The notes: a model not told the origin generated them from the letters alone. DNA of 64,000 nt from Mesorhizobium loti (GCF_003148495.1 NZ_QGGH01000014.1:62001-126000), one strand, 5' to 3'. Positions 1 to 9,743 are shown, counted from the stretch's first letter. Numbers and translations: made by a program.

Positions 1-1116
1 CGCGTCGATCAGGTCGTCGACAGGGCTGTCGAGGAGGAGCGCATTGTCGGCGCCGTGATCCTTGTCGCCCGACGCGGCGAAATCCTGTACAGCCGCGCCA
101 CCGGCCTTGCGGACCGCGAATCCAAGAAACCGATGGCGGCGGACGCGATCTTCCGGCTGGCGTCGGTGACCAAACCCGTCGTCGCGACCGCGGCACTTGC
201 GCTTGTCGAAGCCGGCGTGATCGGCCTCGACGATCCCACGACGAAATTCATCCCTGAATTCCAACCGAAACTGGCGGACGGCAGCGAGCCCGTCATCACC
301 CTGCGACAGCTGCTGACGCATACCGCCGGCCTGAGCTACGGCTTCCGCGAGGCAGCCGACGGACCCTATCATCGCGCCGGGATCTCCGACGGTCTTGACC
401 AGCCCGGCCTTTCGATGGCCGAGAACCTCAGCCGCATCGCCTCGGTGCCGCTGTCCTATGTGCCGGGAACGGGCTGGGGCTATTCGGTGGCGATGGATGT
501 GCTGGGCGAGGCCATGGCGAGAGCCACTGGCGCCACCCTGCCGGAGCTGGTCGATCGCCTGGTCGTCCAGCCGCTCGGCATGGATGACGCAGCCTTTGTC
601 GTGCGCGATCGATCGCGGCTGGTGACGCCTTACGCCGATGGACCCGGCAAGGCCATCGCCATGGGCGAGCAACATCGCGTGCCCTTCGGCGATGGCGCCA
701 TCTCATTTTCGCCTGGGCGCGTCTTCGATCCCGCGTCTTTCGCCTCGGGCGGCACCGGCATGAACGGCACCGCCGGCGACGTCCTCAAGCTTCTTGAGGC
801 GCTGCGTTCCAGGGGTGGATCGGTCATCCGCCCCGAAACGGCAGCGGCTATGACCACGGACGCAATAGCGGGCCTGGAGACCACCATGCCCGGCTGGGGC
901 TGGGGTCTCGGATTTGGCGTCCTGCGCGACCCGCTTGCCGCGTCGACGCCCCAGGCCGCCGGCACCTGGCGCTGGGGCGGTGTCTACGGTCATTCCTGGT
1001 TCGTGGATCCGACGCTCGACCTGACGGTGGTGACGCTGACCAACACCGCCATATCAGGCATGACGGGCGCCTTCCCCGATGCACTGCGCGACGCGATCTA
1101 TGGCAGGCAGGCCTGA
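1..1116 (+). CDS. Serine hydrolase, beta-lactamase/EstB-like family (5' partial)
   Basis: The reading frame is open from base 1, so the true start lies outside the window. The SxxK nucleophile motif reads SVTK at nt 163-174. A Tyr motif (YSV, nt 481) and a WGG segment near nt 973 complete the set of the class C beta-lactamase/esterase fold (pfam00144). YSx with WGG is closer to EstB-type esterases than to true class C beta-lactamases, which have YxN and KTG. I infer an esterase or D-aminopeptidase-like hydrolase of unknown substrate. No signal peptide can be judged because the N-terminus is missing. It converges on mgtE. Confidence 0.85.
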   Translation, partial: RVDQVVDRAVEEERIVGAVILVARRGEILYSRATGLADRESKKPMAADAIFRLASVTKPVVATAALALVEAGVIGLDDPTTKFIPEFQPKLADGSEPVITLRQLLTHTAGLSYGFREAADGPYHRAGISDGLDQPGLSMAENLSRIASVPLSYVPGTGWGYSVAMDVLGEAMARATGATLPELVDRLVVQPLGMDDAAFVVRDRSRLVTPYADGPGKAIAMGEQHRVPFGDGAISFSPGRVFDPASFASGGTGMNGTAGDVLKLLEALRSRGGSVIRPETAAAMTTDAIAGLETTMPGWGWGLGFGVLRDPLAASTPQAAGTWRWGGVYGHSWFVDPTLDLTVVTLTNTAISGMTGAFPDALRDAIYGRQA

Positions 1117-1174
1117 CACAGGGAAGGTCGGAACCCCCGCCGGCGATGGCCGGCGGCGGAGACAGGTGTGCCGC

Positions 1175-2539
1175 TCAGAGCAGCGTTCCGCGCAGGATCA
1201 CCAGCGCCACCGAGAAATAGATCACCAGCCCGGTGACATCGACCAGCGTGGCGACGAACGGGGCCGATGCGCTGGCCGGATCGAAGCCGATGCGTTTCAA
1301 GGCGAACGGCAGCATCGACCCCGACAGCGAACCGAAGGTGACGATACCGACCAGTGCCGCGCCGACCGTCGTGGCGATCAGCGGCCAGTGCGGGCCATAG
1401 TCGTAGAAGCCCATATATTGCCAGAGCGCGATGCGGCAGATGCCGACCACGCCCAGCATGGCGCCGAGCACGAGGCCAGTCGGCAGTTCGCGCAGCGCCA
1501 CCCGCCACCAGTCACGAAGACCGATCTCGCGCAGCGCCAGCGCCCGGATGACGAGCGACGTCGCCTGCGAGCCGGAATTGCCGCCCGAGCTCATGATCAA
1601 CGGGATGAACAGCGTCAGCACGATCGCCTTCTCCAACTCGCCCTCATAGCTTTGCATGGCGTTGGCCGTCAGCATCTCTGAGATGAACAGCGCGCACAGC
1701 CAGCCGCCGCGCTTCTTGATCATGGCGAGGAAGCTCATCTTCATATACGGCTCGTCGAGGGCTTCCATGCCGCCGAAACGATGGACGTCCTCGGTCGTCT
1801 CCTCGATCATCGTGTCGATGATGTCGTCGATGGTGACGATGCCGAGGATCTTGCCGTGATCGACGACCGGGACGGCAAGCAGATCGTATTTGGAGATCGT
1901 CTGTGCCAGGGTTTCGCGATCGGTCAGCGGGCTGACCGTCACCGGAACACGATCCGGCGCCACCGTCATGATCGAGTCGTCCGGCTCACCGGTGATCAGC
2001 CGGCGCAGGCCGGTCGACCGCACAAGCAGGTGCGTTTCCGGATCGACGATATAGATCGCGTAGACGGTCTCGCGCGTCCGCTCGACCTTGCGGATGTAGT
2101 CGAGCGTGCGGCCCACGGTCCAGTCCGAGGGTACGCTGACGAACTCCGTCGTCATGATCGATGCGGCACTGCCTTCGGGATAACCGAGAATGGAAAGCAG
2201 CGTTACGCGCAGCGGTGGTGCAAGCCCGCCGAGCAGCTCGGAACGGGCCGGCTCGTCGAGCTCGCGCAGGATGTCGGCGGCGCGGTCGACCGACATGGCG
2301 GTGAGCAGCTTGCCCGCCTTGGCGCGCGGCAGCGCCTCCATGAGTTCGGACGCGCCGTCGAGTTCGGGCTGGTCGAAGATCTCGACCAGCCGCTCGAACG
2401 TCACTTCACAAAGCAGTTCCGTCGCGGTTTCCCGCGGCTCCCTGTTCAGGGCCTCGACAATGTCGGCGACGTGATCATTGGCTAGGATACGGGCGATGGC
2501 GACGGCCTCGTCGCTCGCTACGGCGGTAAATTCGTTCAT
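1175..2539 (-). CDS. mgtE: Magnesium transporter MgtE
   Basis: A 454-residue protein with the full MgtE layout: an N-terminal superhelical MgtE_N domain (about 35-135), a tandem CBS pair (about 140-255) that senses cytosolic Mg2+, and a C-terminal bundle of about five membrane helices (about 300-454) forming the Mg2+ channel in the inner membrane. Length is normal for the family. The start is supported by AAGGAG seven bases upstream of the ATG. The gene stands alone, 272 bp downstream of an ABC transporter on the same strand, and its leader contains two inverted repeats (separate entry). Confidence 0.93.
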   Translation of the reverse strand: MNEFTAVASDEAVAIARILANDHVADIVEALNREPRETATELLCEVTFERLVEIFDQPELDGASELMEALPRAKAGKLLTAMSVDRAADILRELDEPARSELLGGLAPPLRVTLLSILGYPEGSAASIMTTEFVSVPSDWTVGRTLDYIRKVERTRETVYAIYIVDPETHLLVRSTGLRRLITGEPDDSIMTVAPDRVPVTVSPLTDRETLAQTISKYDLLAVPVVDHGKILGIVTIDDIIDTMIEETTEDVHRFGGMEALDEPYMKMSFLAMIKKRGGWLCALFISEMLTANAMQSYEGELEKAIVLTLFIPLIMSSGGNSGSQATSLVIRALALREIGLRDWWRVALRELPTGLVLGAMLGVVGICRIALWQYMGFYDYGPHWPLIATTVGAALVGIVTFGSLSGSMLPFALKRIGFDPASASAPFVATLVDVTGLVIYFSVALVILRGTLL

Positions 2540-2576
2540 GGCTCACTCCTTGCCGTCCGGCAGGACATGAACCATT

Positions 2577-2683
2577 AGAGGTCACGTCTAGGCGGACGGC
2601 GGTTGCGTTCGACTGTGACTGTCGCCAGGCATGGCGCGGTGACCTTTCCGCTTGCGGGTTCGCGTTTGACTGTCTGCAAGCGG
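2577..2683 (-). promoter_or_regulatory. Structured leader of mgtE
   Basis: On the mgtE strand the leader first forms a stem from the 8-bp arms 2676-2683 and 2648-2655 (CCGCTTGC with GCAAGCGG). A second pairing joins AGGTCAC (2639-2645) to GTGACCT (2579-2585), about 40 nt before the ATG. I could not match it to a known riboswitch. A Mg2+-responsive leader is possible because mgtE genes are often controlled that way, but this is inference from symmetry and position only. Confidence 0.35.
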
Positions 2684-2811
2684 GCGCAACATAGGAGCGC
2701 GCCTTGCCGTGTCAATCGCGGTGAGGAAGGAAAATGCCGGCGGGTTGCCGAGATCGCGCGACTGTGATCGCAGGCCGCCGCATGACACGGCCGGCTCGGA
2801 TCAGAGCGTCT

Positions 2812-4821
2812 TTATTTCTGCTTTAGCCGGCGCGAGAAACGCAGCCACTTGTCCTCGACCGGCCTTGGGACCGGCCTTGGCTGCGCGAGAATGGTGGTGA
2901 GTTCCACAGGCAGGGTCGGAACCAGCGGCTTCTTGGTGGCGACGCCGTCGGCGATCGCGACGATGCTGTGATAGAATTCGCTGCCGGTCATCGATCGCGG
3001 CGCCACCGCCTCGTGCATGACGCTGATCACCGTGACATCGGGGCAGTTGTCCTTGATGGCCTGGTGGAAAGCAATTTTGCCATCGGGGTCGAGCGCGCCG
3101 GTTGCCTCGTCGAGGAACAGTAATCCCGGTTGCTGCAGCACGATGCGGGCCACCACCAGCTTCTGTTTCTGGCCACCCGACAGGACCTGATCCCAGCTTT
3201 TGCCTTCGCGGTTTTCGTCGGCCATGTGCTCGATAAAGTCGCCCAGGCCGGCCTTGTGCAGCGCTGATGCGACCTGCGCGTCGCCATGGTCGTGCTCGGA
3301 GCCGGGCAGGCAGACTAGCTGTTTCAGCGACACCGGCTGCAGCTTGACCTCCTGGGCAGCATAGAAACTCTTGACGCCTTCGGGGAAGACAATGGTGCCG
3401 CGGCCATAGGGCCACAGGCCGTTGATCGCCTTGATCAGCGAAGTCTTGCCGCAACCGGACTCGCCTTTCAGGAAGGTCCATTCGCCGCGCCGGAAGCGCA
3501 AATTGGCGGCACTGAGGAAGGGCGTCGCATCCTCGCCCTGATGCGCCAGTTCGAGCTTCTGGATGGTCAGACCGAAAACCGGGTTCTGGCTGGCATAGTG
3601 GAAGTCGGAGCGGCCGGTCTGGCTGTAGAATTCCTGCGGATGCTGGACATTCTCGATCGCATTGGCCAGCTCGGTGACACGCTGGCTGTTGGCGCGCAGC
3701 GTGGCGATGGCGGGCATGACGTGGATGAACCACGAACACTGGCCGATCAACGAATTGACCAGTTCGGAGCCGGTTATGTAGCCCTTGAGATCAAGGCCGT
3801 TGTGGATGAACGGCACCAGGCCCGGTCCGTAGGCGACAATGCGGGCGCCGATGAAATTGTAGATCAGCTCGAACGACATGTAGACCGTGTTGACGATGTT
3901 CAGCCGCGTCCAGGTGCCGTCGATATCGACATAGAGCCGGCCATGCATGGTCCTTTGCACGCCTTCGCCCTGAGACGCCGCGACATGGAAGCTGCGGCGC
4001 AGGAACGTCGTCAGCTCGCCGCGATAGCTGCCCTCGGCTTGCTGCATCCTGACGTTGAGGCGCTCGAGCAGGCCGCCGAGCTTGACCGCGATCCATGTGT
4101 TCAGCGGCACATAGGTGGCGACGGCCAGGAAGGCGAGGACAGCGCTGCCATAGTTGCCGAGGAACTCCAGCCCCTTCACCTCGACGGAGTTTTCGAGCAG
4201 CTTCTGGCCGACGAAATAGAGCGAAGTGGCGACGCCCAGCACGCCCATGGCGAGCCCGATGGCGCCGCCGGTCATGTCCTTGATGGATTCCTGGACGCGC
4301 TGATCGATATTGTCGGGGGCGGGCGCGCCGCTGCCGGTCGACGCATGCTGCGCATGGAAATGCGTATGATTGCCATCCAGCAACGCTTCATTGAAGCGGC
4401 TGTCCAGCCAGCCGCGCCATTTGCGGTGCAATGTCGCTGAGACAAGGTTGCGGATGCCAGTGAAGCCGGCGTCCTTGAGCAGGACCAGCAGGACGAGGAT
4501 GCCGGCATTGACCAGCAGCGAGCGAAGCGGCGTGGTGTTGGCCGCATCATGGAAGAAGGCGATCGAGTTGACCAGTTCGCCGGAGGCTTCGGCGAACCAG
4601 ACACCGGCCTTGCTGGACAGCGCGGTGAGCAGCGCAATCACCAGCGTCAGTGTCCAGGCTTCTTTCCAGCGGTCCGAGACCCAGTAGGCCCGCATCAGGC
4701 CCCAGAAGCTGCGCATCGACGATACCGGCGTCAGAAGCGATCGCCCTGCGGCATCGCGAGGTGTTTTTTCCGGTACTGACTCTTGCGATGGTCTACCGAC
4801 CCGAATCACGATCCCGCCCAA
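2812..4821 (-). CDS. ABC transporter, fused permease/ATPase (YddA/BacA-like)
   Basis: A 669-residue half-transporter: an N-terminal SbmA/BacA-like membrane domain (about 35-400) fused to a nucleotide-binding domain. Walker A reads GESGCGKTS near residue 452, the signature LSGGQ is near 546, and Walker B LLFLDEA follows. This architecture (COG4178) is found in vitamin B12/peptide/very-long-chain-fatty-acid-type carriers; rhizobial relatives affect envelope and peptide sensitivity. The substrate cannot be read from sequence. The start is uncertain: TTG at 4821, GTG at 4809 and an internal ATG at about 4713 are all possible, and none has a strong ribosome site. Confidence 0.85.
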   Translation of the reverse strand: MGGIVIRVGRPSQESVPEKTPRDAAGRSLLTPVSSMRSFWGLMRAYWVSDRWKEAWTLTLVIALLTALSSKAGVWFAEASGELVNSIAFFHDAANTTPLRSLLVNAGILVLLVLLKDAGFTGIRNLVSATLHRKWRGWLDSRFNEALLDGNHTHFHAQHASTGSGAPAPDNIDQRVQESIKDMTGGAIGLAMGVLGVATSLYFVGQKLLENSVEVKGLEFLGNYGSAVLAFLAVATYVPLNTWIAVKLGGLLERLNVRMQQAEGSYRGELTTFLRRSFHVAASQGEGVQRTMHGRLYVDIDGTWTRLNIVNTVYMSFELIYNFIGARIVAYGPGLVPFIHNGLDLKGYITGSELVNSLIGQCSWFIHVMPAIATLRANSQRVTELANAIENVQHPQEFYSQTGRSDFHYASQNPVFGLTIQKLELAHQGEDATPFLSAANLRFRRGEWTFLKGESGCGKTSLIKAINGLWPYGRGTIVFPEGVKSFYAAQEVKLQPVSLKQLVCLPGSEHDHGDAQVASALHKAGLGDFIEHMADENREGKSWDQVLSGGQKQKLVVARIVLQQPGLLFLDEATGALDPDGKIAFHQAIKDNCPDVTVISVMHEAVAPRSMTGSEFYHSIVAIADGVATKKPLVPTLPVELTTILAQPRPVPRPVEDKWLRFSRRLKQK

Positions 4822-5321
4822 ACCTTTTTTCTTTTGTTACGGATGGTAACACCAATTGATCATTTTCCATTAATTTTTAAAGCTGGCCAAACTGATTACA
4901 CCCAACGGCCGTTGCCAAGAGGCAACAGATGACACGCCGAAATATAGCGACAACAGCCGGCAAAAATCAGGATATCGTTATTGATTTCAAACGCTTGATC
5001 TGCGGAGACATGCCGTCGATGAAGCTTCCCTTAGGGAAGGTTATCGCACGGTTTTGTGAACTCGAAATCGTACGGATCGAGCGATTTTCTCAGAGCGGGC
5101 TGGCCCGAACATCGGAAAATTTGCCGTTCGTGACCTCGCCAGGCTTGCCGTTATCGTCCTTGCCGGAGGCAGGAAGTGACCGGAAAATCGTCCGAGCGGC
5201 GCGTTCCGTCTTGTCGGGTCAGCTCAGGAACTGCGTTTGACAATTCATCCGTTCGGGATTGAACCTTGCCTGGCATTGTCGACACTCATGCATGTCCGGT
5301 TCTCCAACAAGGAAGCTCCCA
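4822..5321. other. Intergenic region with no supported gene
   Basis: About 500 bp lie between the divergent ABC transporter and the small secreted protein. The part next to the ABC gene is AT-rich (4830-4885), as expected for promoters. A short hairpin GTTGCC-AAGA-GGCAAC lies at 4911-4926. An open frame at 4929-5240 has no ribosome site and no recognisable domain. I see nothing else. Confidence 0.5.
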
Positions 5322-5768
5322 ATGCTTGCACGCTCGGCCGCAATCCTGTTCCTCTTCGCCTGGCTGCCCCTATTTGCCTCTGTACCTTTGGCCCATGCCG
5401 CCGAGCAGGGCATCCCGGCAAGCGCCGACGGCCAGATCGAGTTCAACACGCCATCCGGCAACATCGGCTGCATCTACACGGCGAAAGGCGGCACCAGCAC
5501 CTATGAGCCGAAGGATGGCGGCCCGGAATTGAGTTGCTCGCGCGTCGAGCCGAGCTATGTCACCATCATCCTGGGCCCCAAGGGACCGGCGACACTGATC
5601 AAAAACCCAGGCGAGCAAGGCTGCTGCAGCGATGTCGACAAGCTTGGCTACGGCAACAGCTGGAGCGCAGGACCGTTCTCGTGCCAGTCGTCAACCAAGG
5701 GACTGACCTGCACGGCCACAAACGGCCATGGATTTTTCATCAGCAAGGCCAAGGTGACGGTGAAGTAA
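5322..5768 (+). CDS. Secreted cysteine-containing protein, DUF6636-like
   Basis: A 148-residue protein. The ATG at 5322 is chosen over an in-frame ATG at 5259 because AAGGAAG sits just upstream and the product then begins with a clean signal peptide (about 25 residues, ending AHA-A). The mature part opens with a TPSGNIGC-type segment characteristic of DUF6636 and contains several cysteines (an adjacent pair near the middle), so it is probably disulphide-bonded in the periplasm. Function is unknown. It converges on a DsbA-family gene, which may be coincidence. Confidence 0.7.
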   Translation: MLARSAAILFLFAWLPLFASVPLAHAAEQGIPASADGQIEFNTPSGNIGCIYTAKGGTSTYEPKDGGPELSCSRVEPSYVTIILGPKGPATLIKNPGEQGCCSDVDKLGYGNSWSAGPFSCQSSTKGLTCTATNGHGFFISKAKVTVK

Positions 5769-5805
5769 GACTTGCTCCTGTCGGGAAAGGAGAAGGTGGC
5801 CGGCC

Positions 5806-6486
5806 TCAGCCGACCTTTTCCAATTCGCCGCGCGCCTTGGCAGCCGCCACCTGGCGAATGGCATCAGCCAGGGTATCGGCATCCTGCGCGCCCATGACCG
5901 CGTATTTGCCCTCGAGCAGGAAGCACGGCACGCCAGATATGCCCATTCGCGACGCGGTGGCGATCTCGGTGCGAACCGCCTCGACATCGGCGTCAGTCGG
6001 CAAAAGCGTGGCAACGACGGACGCGTCCATGCCGGCCTCGCGCGCGGCTTCGATCAGAACGGCATGGTCGCCGATGTTGGCGCCTTCCTCGAAATTCAGC
6101 TGGAACAGCCGGCGCACAAGCCTGTTCTGCACGGCTTCGCCGGCGGCACCCGCCCAGCGGATCAGGCGGTGCGCATCCAGCGTGTTCGGCGCTACCTTGA
6201 TGGTGTCGAAGGCGAAGGAGATGCCTTCGACTTCGCCGAGCGGCTCGATGCGGCCATGAATCTCGCGGATACGCTCGTCACTGCCGAACTTGGCCAGCAT
6301 GTATTCGTGGCGATCCTTGCCTTGCGGCGGAATGGTCGGATCGAGCTGGAATGGCCGCCAGCGAATATGCACGTCAACATCGCCGACAGCCGCGATCGCT
6401 CTGTCGAGCCGCTTCTGCCCGATGAAGCACCATGGGCAGACCACATCGGACACCACATCGACGGTGATGGCGTTCATCTCGCTCAT
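5806..6486 (-). CDS. DsbA-family oxidoreductase (FrnE/HCCA-isomerase type)
   Basis: A 226-residue thioredoxin-fold protein with the redox motif C17-P-W-C20 at the end of the first beta strand and an inserted helical domain, as in FrnE-like DsbA proteins. It has no signal peptide, so it is cytoplasmic. The ATG at 6486 is supported by AGGAGAT upstream; the longer open frame to 6786 lies inside the neighbouring gene. It starts 17 bp after the stop of the peptide-binding protein gene and is probably cotranscribed with it. Proteins of this class act in thiol redox control and oxidative-stress tolerance; the partner is unknown. Confidence 0.87.
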   Translation of the reverse strand: MSEMNAITVDVVSDVVCPWCFIGQKRLDRAIAAVGDVDVHIRWRPFQLDPTIPPQGKDRHEYMLAKFGSDERIREIHGRIEPLGEVEGISFAFDTIKVAPNTLDAHRLIRWAGAAGEAVQNRLVRRLFQLNFEEGANIGDHAVLIEAAREAGMDASVVATLLPTDADVEAVRTEIATASRMGISGVPCFLLEGKYAVMGAQDADTLADAIRQVAAAKARGELEKVG

Positions 6487-6503
6487 CTCGATCTCCTGTA
6501 TCT

Positions 6504-8324
6504 TCAATTTGGCTTGCGCCACCAGGTCGGCAGTTGATAGCCAAATATGGGCGTCTTTTGCGGATGTTCCAGATAGTTCCAGTAAGCAATCCATTGCTGC
6601 GTGTTGTGCTGCATCGGCACCATGTAGTTGCCGGAGATCAGCAGCCGGTCGAGAACGCGAACCGCAGCGACATAATCCTCCTTCGAGCGGGCGCGCAGCA
6701 TCGCTTCGATTGCCGCGTCCACCGCCGGATCGGCGACGCCGGCAAGATTGAACGAGCCTTCCGTCCTGGCCGCGGCCGAACTCCAACGCCCGGTCTGCTC
6801 GATGCCGGGCGACAGCGAATTGTTGAAGCCGCTCGATCCAACCAGGACCTCGAAATCGAAGCGCTGCTTGCGCGACTGGATCTGATCGCCGTCAAGGCTG
6901 CGAATGGTGACATTGATGCCGATCTTCTCCAGCGTGCGCTGGTAGATGCCGGCAAGGCGCTCCTCGTCCTGCGAGGCGGTCAGTATCTCGAAACCGAAAG
7001 GTTTGCCCTCGGCATCGAGCATTATCCCGTCCTGCACATGATAACCGGCGCTTTTCAAGAGATCGAAGGCTGCCTTCAGCACGCGGCGGTCCTGGCCGGA
7101 TCCGTCAGTCACCGGTGGCCGATACGTGCCGTCCATGACATTGGCCGGCACGCGGCCGGGGTAGGGCGCCAGAAGCGCCTTCTCCCTGTCGTCGGCCGGA
7201 TGACCGATCGCGGAAAGCTCCGAATTCTGCCAGTAACTCATCGTGCGCGTGTATTTGCCGCCAAACAGGTTCTTGTTGGCCCATTCGAAGTCGTAGAGCA
7301 TGCCGAGCGCGCGCCGCACGGCCGGATTGGCGAATTTCTGCAGCCTTGTGTTGAACAGGAAGCCGGTCACGACGGGCGGAATGCCGGTGTCGAAGGTTTG
7401 CGCGACCACATCGCCCTTGTGGAAGGCCGGAAAATCGAGATCGCGCTCGCGCTTGACCGGGTCGCTGTCATCGTCGATGGCGCAAAGGCCTTTCTTGAAC
7501 GCTTCGAGCTTGGCGTTGGCGTTGAGGAAATACTCGATGGTGATCTGGTCGTAATTGTCGAAACCGCGCTTGGCAGGGACATCCTTGCCCCAGTAATCCG
7601 GGTTGCGCTTGAACACGATGCGCTGGCCGGGCTGTACCTGCGCGATCGTATAGGGACCACTGCCGATCACCGGCTTCAGCGTCGTCTTGTCGAAGGTCTC
7701 CTTGTCGAAGGCGTGCTTCGGGATGATCGGCGTCAGCGCGATGATCAGCGGGAATTCGCGATCGGCCTTGTCGTTGAAGGTGAAGCGCACACTGTGGTCG
7801 CCGGTCTTTTCGAGCTTGGCGACCCTGGCCATGCGGTCGCTGTAGGGCGGTCGCCCTTTCTCGGTGTAGACGTCATAGCTGAACAGCACGTCCTCCGGCG
7901 TCACCGGCTGGCCGTCCGACCACTTGGCTTTCGGATTGAGGTGGAATTCGATGCTCTTGCGCTCGGGATCCATGTCGGCCGTGTCGGCCAGCAGCCCGTA
8001 GAGCGTGAAAGCCTCGTCGGCATTGCGCTGCATCAGCGGTTCGAAAACCAGATTGCCGAAGATCGTGTCCATCATGCCGCGCGCCGTCGTGCGCAGGCTC
8101 TTGAGGATGAAAGGGTTGAGATTGTCGAAGCTGCCGACGACGCAATAGGTGATCGAGCCACCCTTCGGCGCATCGGGATTGACGTAGTTGAAATGCGTGT
8201 AGTCGGGCGGCAGCGCCGGTTCGCCCTGCATGGCGATCGCGTGCTTCGGCTCCGATGCGGCCGGCTGATGCGAAAGTGCGAGAAACGATATCGCGGTGAT
8301 CAGCCAAACAAGAACGCGGCCCAT
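6504..8324 (-). CDS. Periplasmic peptide-binding protein of an ABC importer (SBP family 5, YejA-like)
   Basis: A 606-residue solute-binding protein with an N-terminal signal peptide (hydrophobic 3-20, cleavage near AAS). It carries the family-5 landmarks: a PDAPKGG segment near the N-terminus, a WSDGQPVTPEDV-type loop, and a long C-terminal lobe ending in a QQWIAYWN-type segment. This matches COG4166, the binding protein of YejABEF-type oligopeptide/antimicrobial-peptide importers. The ATG at 8324 follows TAAGGAG. The permease and ATPase genes are not adjacent, so it is an orphan here, cotranscribed with the DsbA-family gene. Confidence 0.88.
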   Translation of the reverse strand: MGRVLVWLITAISFLALSHQPAASEPKHAIAMQGEPALPPDYTHFNYVNPDAPKGGSITYCVVGSFDNLNPFILKSLRTTARGMMDTIFGNLVFEPLMQRNADEAFTLYGLLADTADMDPERKSIEFHLNPKAKWSDGQPVTPEDVLFSYDVYTEKGRPPYSDRMARVAKLEKTGDHSVRFTFNDKADREFPLIIALTPIIPKHAFDKETFDKTTLKPVIGSGPYTIAQVQPGQRIVFKRNPDYWGKDVPAKRGFDNYDQITIEYFLNANAKLEAFKKGLCAIDDDSDPVKRERDLDFPAFHKGDVVAQTFDTGIPPVVTGFLFNTRLQKFANPAVRRALGMLYDFEWANKNLFGGKYTRTMSYWQNSELSAIGHPADDREKALLAPYPGRVPANVMDGTYRPPVTDGSGQDRRVLKAAFDLLKSAGYHVQDGIMLDAEGKPFGFEILTASQDEERLAGIYQRTLEKIGINVTIRSLDGDQIQSRKQRFDFEVLVGSSGFNNSLSPGIEQTGRWSSAAARTEGSFNLAGVADPAVDAAIEAMLRARSKEDYVAAVRVLDRLLISGNYMVPMQHNTQQWIAYWNYLEHPQKTPIFGYQLPTWWRKPN

Positions 8325-8556
8325 GACCGTCTCCTTACTGGGTCGGCTTGATGATTCGGTGTGCACCCTAGCATGAGGCGGCTGCGCGCCAGCCAACCGC
8401 GCGCTCAACAATTGCTCACGTCGGGCTGGATTCGGCCTCGCTTGCAGTGTAACACGCCCTCCGAAGTCATTCTGTTGCCTCATTTCGGCAACAGGTAGCT
8501 GGACCACACGGCACGAAGAAGCCGGTCCCGGGATCATTTGAGAGGAAGTGCACGAC

Positions 8557-9186
8557 ATGACGAGCCTGAACAGCAACGCGTACCGCCTGTCGGTCATGGC
8601 CGCTGGCGTGATCGGCTTTCTGGGCGCAGGACTTCCCGCTGCTTCCGCACAGCAGCAACAGCAGATTCCGCAAGGCTGGTTCAAGGCCTGCACCAAGCAG
8701 GAAGACGTCGACATCTGCAATGTCCAGAACATCACCACCGCCGGCAATGGCCAGCTGGTCACCGGCGTCAGCTTGATCGAGCTCAAGGGCAAAGTGAACC
8801 GCAAGGTGTTCCAGGTGACGGTCCCAACCGGTCGTCTGGTGCCTCCCGGCATCGGCCTGCAGATCGACACCGGCAAGGCGCAGAAGCTCGACTATGTGAT
8901 TTGCTTCCCGGATCGTTGCGTGGCCGAAGTGCCGCTGACCGATCAGCTTGTCGCCTCGTTCAAGAAAGGCCAGGCGATCACGCTGACCTCCGTCAATTTC
9001 CAGAACCAGCCCAACCCGATCAAGATCGCCCTGCAGGGCTTCAGCGGCGCCTATGACGGCCCGGCGCTGCAGCAGTCGGACATCGAGGACCGGCAGAAGA
9101 AGCTTCAGGACTTCGTCGCCAAGAACAACCAGGATTTCGCCAAGAAGCTCAAGGAAGAGCAGGACAAGGCGAAGACCGCCAACTGA
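8557..9186 (+). CDS. Invasion-associated locus B (IalB) family protein
   Basis: A 209-residue exported protein. A signal peptide ends near residue 27 (ASA-Q). A GWFKAC segment opens the IalB domain, which has paired cysteines. The C-terminus is lysine- and glutamate-rich and probably helical. IalB is known from Bartonella as an envelope protein linked to erythrocyte invasion; in free-living rhizobia the family is common and its role unknown. The ATG at 8557 (AGGAAG nine bases upstream) is preferred to the GTG at 8548. A strong terminator follows at 9210-9239. Confidence 0.85.
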   Translation: MTSLNSNAYRLSVMAAGVIGFLGAGLPAASAQQQQQIPQGWFKACTKQEDVDICNVQNITTAGNGQLVTGVSLIELKGKVNRKVFQVTVPTGRLVPPGIGLQIDTGKAQKLDYVICFPDRCVAEVPLTDQLVASFKKGQAITLTSVNFQNQPNPIKIALQGFSGAYDGPALQQSDIEDRQKKLQDFVAKNNQDFAKKLKEEQDKAKTAN

Positions 9187-9209
9187 TCGGCCGATATCGC
9201 CGAGCCAAT

Positions 9210-9239
9210 AAAAAAGCGGGATCATGCCCCGCTTTTTTT
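9210..9239. terminator. Bidirectional intrinsic terminator between ialB and hspQ
   Basis: A run of six A, then GCGGG, a short loop, CCCGC and seven T. Both strands read as stem plus U-tract, so it can terminate ialB and the converging hspQ. Confidence 0.85.
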
Positions 9240-9253
9240 GTGACCCTGGTGGG

Positions 9254-9577
9254 TCAATGCCTCGACTGCCGTTTCGGCTGGTAGCCCCCATCCGGCTTCT
9301 TGTCGAACATCTCCTTGATCTGCGGATGCCGGACCGGTTCACCCGACTGATCCTCGAGCAGATTCTGCTCGGAGACATAGGCGATGTATTCGGTCTCCGA
9401 ATTCTCGGCGAGCAGATGGTAGAAAGGTTGATCCTTGCGCGGCCTAACGTCGGCGGGGATGGCTTCGTACCATTCGTCGGTGTTGGCGAATTGCGGATCG
9501 ACGTCGAAAATGATGCCCCGGAATGGAAACAGCCGGTGGCGAACCACCTGTCCGATTGCGAATTTGGCTGTTTTCAT
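9254..9577 (-). CDS. hspQ: Heat shock protein HspQ
   Basis: A 107-residue protein of the HspQ/hemimethylated-DNA-binding (YccV) family. The N-terminal FAIGQVVRHR segment, the FDVDP segment and the DQPFYH segment are characteristic. HspQ acts as a specificity factor for Lon and, in enterobacteria, modulates degradation of mutant DnaA. The ATG at 9577 is chosen because the family begins here; an upstream extension to 9628 has no family match. Length is normal. Confidence 0.88.
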   Translation of the reverse strand: MKTAKFAIGQVVRHRLFPFRGIIFDVDPQFANTDEWYEAIPADVRPRKDQPFYHLLAENSETEYIAYVSEQNLLEDQSGEPVRHPQIKEMFDKKPDGGYQPKRQSRH

Positions 9578-9743
9578 CGTACTCACCACTGAATTCCTTG
9601 AGCTTATTTGGCGCAGACGGCTCATCAATTCAATCCCGAAGCGTCCAAGCGCGCCTCTAAGCTACGCAGGACGCGATGCAAAGGTTTGCAGCACGCGACG
9701 ATGTCGATGACGCAGATTATCGGAAACGTTCGGAAATTCGCTG

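Noticed and set aside
4929..5240. A 103-codon plus-strand frame in the intergenic region
   Set aside because: No ribosome site, no domain, unusual composition for a coding region here.
6534..8351. A 605-codon plus-strand frame opposite the peptide-binding protein gene
   Set aside because: It is antisense to a clear family-5 binding protein with a signal peptide and ribosome site; long antisense frames are common at this GC.
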